DNA of 64,000 bases, from contig CM060843.1 in the NCBI GenBank assembly GCA_030762175.1, positions 116,628,869 through 116,692,868 of the forward strand. The letters are read 5' to 3'. The notes under the pieces were generated by a model. The model had not been told where the DNA came from. It was given only the letters and a program-made list of their open reading frames with translations, and did no database searches. Made by a program: the position numbers and the translations under genes. This stretch comes from Metallyticus violacea (taxonomy: Eukaryota; Arthropoda; Insecta; Mantodea; Metallyticidae). Below are positions 60,489 through 64,000 of the stretch, piece after piece. The first letter of the stretch is position 1; every line of letters begins with the position of its first letter.

Positions 60489-62029
60489 CAATTAGGTACT
60501 TGAGATCCGCTTTATATACAGTTTGAACTACCCCAAAACCGTAAAACTAACAGAAATATACATTTAATATTCTCAATTGTGCAGAAGGGTGGTAGAGCTT
60601 TTTCCATTGAGAAGTAAATTGTAAAATGTAGTGGTTAACGAAACTAAAACCATCTAATGAATTTGCATCTAAAAATCGAGTCAAGGCTTTGGTACGTAAA
60701 ACTAAGTATAGCATTTTCCTAGAGCTTAACTTTTTATTTCCTTTTATTGAAAAATACAGACCGTATGGTAGCAGAAAACCAAATAAAATAAAACCGGGAA
60801 AAGCAATCTGAATTCATTTTCTTGCTCATATACGCTGATTAAGCTTTTTTTCGTTCCAGAAGAAGGAGATTGACTTAAGAAGATTGGTTCTTTCATCGTG
60901 CAGCATTATACAAACACAGACTTAAAGGGAAAAGTCTGATTTCTTCAAGATTTTATTGGCTTAGTGAAACGTTGGATGTAAATGTTCCAAATCAAGGTGT
61001 TTTATAACTATATACTTTAAGAGTGCACAAAGTTATTAAAGCTAAAATCCGAATATAAAAGCGAAAATTGGAGCATATCAAAAGTAGCGTATATGATTAG
61101 CGTCGCGCAGGAGATATAGCCTCATATTAGTCGTGAATTTCATAGATGTGTTTAACAAATACTTAAGCTTTGATTTTTCTATTTATTTTTAAAACATTTG
61201 ATTTCATGATTTTTGTTCAATTATTACTTCATTAAGGTATTTTTCACTAAAACTTGCACAAGGAAATGTAGTACGGATGATTCTGTTTCAAAATTGCATT
61301 AAGCTGTCTTAGTGAATAAAGTATCAGTCAGTGATATTCTGTTTAAGCGTTTCATTTAAAATACTATCTATTATCTAGTGTATCATTTATGCTGCTCATT
61401 TTTTCATTCAACACTAATTTTAAATATAAAAGGAAACCTATAGGTATGAACAAGATAAGCATTAAAATTCTGACCTAACTTTTTACTATACATATATGAG
61501 CTAGCTAATTATATATACAGAATGTAATGAACTACACAGAAATAATTTAAGAGAGCAGGGTGTCTTAGATAAGTAATTTTAGATGGCCTGTCTGTTCAAT
61601 TTTCGAATCTATGGTTGTGAGTCAAGTACGCCATTGGCTACTGGTCACCGAAAATCTTTACACACGATAACTAAACGAAAGTTTCAAAGTGCGTCTCTCT
61701 AGAGAAGCAGATGTGGCATTAGCTTTCGAATAACAGGCAAACATTGTTTGAGTGTCATTCATCACATTTTTAAATAGGTCATAAAAACACTATTGTTTTT
61801 AGAATACGTTTTATTTTGACGTTTATTTCAATTTACATTGAATAATGTAAATTAGGTATAGCATATAGCATTACATCTTAACGTGTAAATTAATTTAATT
61901 TTGGTCCATATTTACAAAAGTTAAAATCATGCTTAATGCTATAATGTGCTCAGAAAAGGGGAAATGGTTTAGAAAGTGTAGAAGAAAAAGAAAAAAGAAG
62001 AAAATATTCCAAGCCTCTGGAGGATTTTC
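60489..62029. other. No recognised feature
   Basis: AT-rich spacer. A purine-rich stretch lies at 61970-62005. Confidence 0.5.
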
Positions 62030-62803
62030 ACACAAACTGCTGAAAGTGGCGACCTGTAGTTTCACAACAGAGTTAATATCGACTCAGAAATGATTGTCAT
62101 ACACGGTCTAAGATTTCTGGTGTATCTCGAATAAGTTTACAGGCTGAAACTATTCGCCTTCTGAGTAGGCAGGTGTTCAGTATGCCGTAGACTTGATTTT
62201 GGCCCCGGAAAAAGAAATTTGAGGCCCAGAGACCATGGTGGCCAAGCTGCAGTTGCACCACCCCATGCAATCCAAATATGAGGCAAAGGTTTGTTCAGAT
62301 GTTCTCACACCGCACAAGTAGATATGAACCAATGACATAACTCGGTCCCATATGTTCACGGAAAACCCTATTGGTGAGTCTTCTTTCCAACATCATGTGA
62401 AATAACAAATCTGTTTCTTGTGTTTAAAGTCAGTCCATCTCTGGTGAACAACAGCCGTTGTGATGCCTAGTTACAGTCTGCCTGACTTACTGTTCCTACC
62501 TTTTGACGATGAAACGGATGCTACACGCTAAAATGTTAGCGCATAGTGCGCGTGCCACTGCGTGGAGGCTGGTAGATGACTCCTCCACAATCCTAAGCAA
62601 TTCTTCAAATTGCACTGTGCGTCGAGTTCGTCTAGCACGATTTTGTATCTTGAAGGTGCCACACTCTCGCAAACGCCAATCATTAAGCTGGAATGCATTC
62701 TACCGGAATATCTTTCTGTGTAGTTCTGCAGCTGCTAAACCGTTAGTTCATTTTCTACTAAAAATATGCATATTTGCAAGTTCAGAGAAGATGTAAATGT
62801 TGT
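62030..62803 (-). pseudogene. IS630/Tc1-like DDE transposase pseudogene
   Basis: The minus strand, from high to low coordinates, shows the order of an insect IS630-like transposase. An N-terminal helix-turn-helix region comes first (ANMHIFSRK, a stop, AAAELHRKIFR, WRLRECGTFKIQN, then VQFEELLRIVEESSTSLHAV). Next is a jump to SPEMD and NRVFREHMGPSYVIGSYLL (fits RFSVNVWCGIVGDxLIGPYVLP). Then in another frame YWIAWGGATAAWPPWSLGL (fits RWIGRGGPxxWPPRSPDL), and finally IVSACKLIRDTPEILDRVYD. Many frame changes, several stops and a deletion around the first catalytic Asp make it dead. It belongs to the same broad group as 53005-53256 but differs in sequence. Termini were not found. Confidence 0.7.
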
Positions 62804-64000
62804 CCATTTTGCCTCACAGTTTACAGCGAACTAAACGTAGTGAGCCTAAACACGATGTTAATCGTTGTTATTGTAATTACCAGTCAGAATCATGTCCTTG
62901 AGCACGACTTTCTGTTAACATACATTTTATAAGACTCGACCCTGTGACTTTCAGAACTATTGCGTTGTACATTAGGCTACACGAGAGAGCAGAAACCTGT
63001 TTGAAGCTGCATAATCCGACAAGGCAGTTAATGGATGTCCAATGGCGCAATATCAACTGATTAGTTCGAAATTTGTGCGATTTTTGAGGCATTTTAATAT
63101 ATTTAAAACAATGATAATGCGCTTGCGAAGCATTTCTGAAGACATTCAAAATCCTTTATCATCTTTGGTTTAACACCCAAATATCAGTATCTGATGCCAA
63201 CGCCCGTTGGCATATAATTAATGCCATATAATGGTATATTTTTAATAGTGGATCATATATTCTCTATCTCAAATTGTTTTTATACAATTTCCCCACCATC
63301 TTTAAAATTATTTCTTTACTACTCTGTATATATCTTGCTTGGAATTCTTGTTTCAATATTTTAAATTATTAACAACCTAATTTAACCCTAGAAGTACAAG
63401 GAGTACATTTGCTCTTGGGTTGCTGGCATGTAATAACGCAGTAAACTGTAGGTGGAAGAGATAAATTGAGAATCAAGGGGCTGTATTATGATCGGCGGTG
63501 AAAAATGTTGAGGCTGAAAGACGCGGAAAACCGAATAGGGATACATCCTGTTATATTTTGTAAATGTAACAGCGAGACTTTAGGAATATAATTTTGGTTG
63601 AAAGAATTTAACAAATAATTCGCTCGCATCAATATACTGCCAACAACGATAATATATTTAGAAGAGAATGCTAACATAATTTTAATTAACTAAATAAATT
63701 GAAACTAGGAAAGTGAAATTGCTGTAAGTACTGATAATAATTAAACATCATAAGCATAAATTGCTTGGAGATATGCTACGTAAATAGTTAAACTGGTTGT
63801 AGGTGCTAGGAGCTATAGCGGACGGAGAATGAACCGATATTCCATTAGGACAAACACTAATGAATGATACCATAGTTCAACAGGAAAGAAAGCCAACGTG
63901 CCTGTATATGTAGCTAATTGCTTGGAATGGTGGGTATTTATAATTTATAAACTTTAACTTTATCATATTACTTTGAATTGTTGTCATAATCCAAAAAGTA
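62804..64000. other. No recognised feature
   Basis: AT-rich to the window end. A 90-codon minus-strand frame at 62877-63149 is unsupported. Confidence 0.45.

Noticed and set aside
1..64000. CRISPR array, prokaryotic operon or phage
   Set aside because: The direct repeats present are microsatellites or transposon parts with no spacer pattern. Base composition, SINEs and mariner elements indicate a eukaryote.

Overview
The window is AT-rich eukaryotic DNA, most likely from an insect genome. Evidence: at least three tRNA-headed SINE-like families, some copies with target-site duplications; decayed DDE transposases of the Tc1/mariner/IS630 group, MULE and hAT; many microsatellites; no ribosome-binding sites, operons or long open frames. 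The order is uncertain. A polyneopteran (cockroach- or termite-like) source is a guess from repeat style, not a determination.

I found no complete, recognisable host protein-coding gene. The only frames above about 135 codons are spurious readings of a 646-bp (CATA)n array. Two short stretches look most like host coding sequence, each with a stop followed closely by AATAAA: 27182-27415 (+) and 31954-32145 (-, cysteine-rich). They are candidate terminal exons, not confirmed genes. The window may be intergenic or intronic.

Layout. 1-8 kb: a family A SINE, two family C elements, a family B fragment and a broken MULE transposase. 8-16 kb: family B SINEs at 10.2 and 14.5 kb (the second perhaps nested in another tRNA-like element), the (CATA)n array with a duplicated flank, an orphan transposon end at 12.6 kb, and a reverse-strand family A SINE at 15.8 kb. 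16-30 kb: a mariner element with near-perfect terminal inverted repeats (21685-22688), tandem repeats near 21.0, 23.9 and 24.5 kb, a Tc1-like scrap at 26.1 kb, the first candidate exon, and a deleted IS630/Tc1-like element (28440-29110). 30-42 kb: SINE fragments, the second candidate exon, a possible non-LTR reverse transcriptase scrap, a family C element, more family A SINEs and a hAT C-terminus. 42-51 kb is nearly featureless. 51-64 kb: family A SINEs at 51.2, 56.4 and 60.2 kb, a second and more complete copy of the 28.4-kb transposon (52885-53743), a family B SINE, a 52-bp perfect AT palindrome and a broken DDE transposase at 62.0-62.8 kb.

The repeats do not act together as one system. The SINEs depend on LINE machinery that is not visible intact here, and every transposase found is disrupted. 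The most notable points are the SINE families, the transposon whose subterminal tandem array differs in copy number between its two copies, and the two candidate exons.
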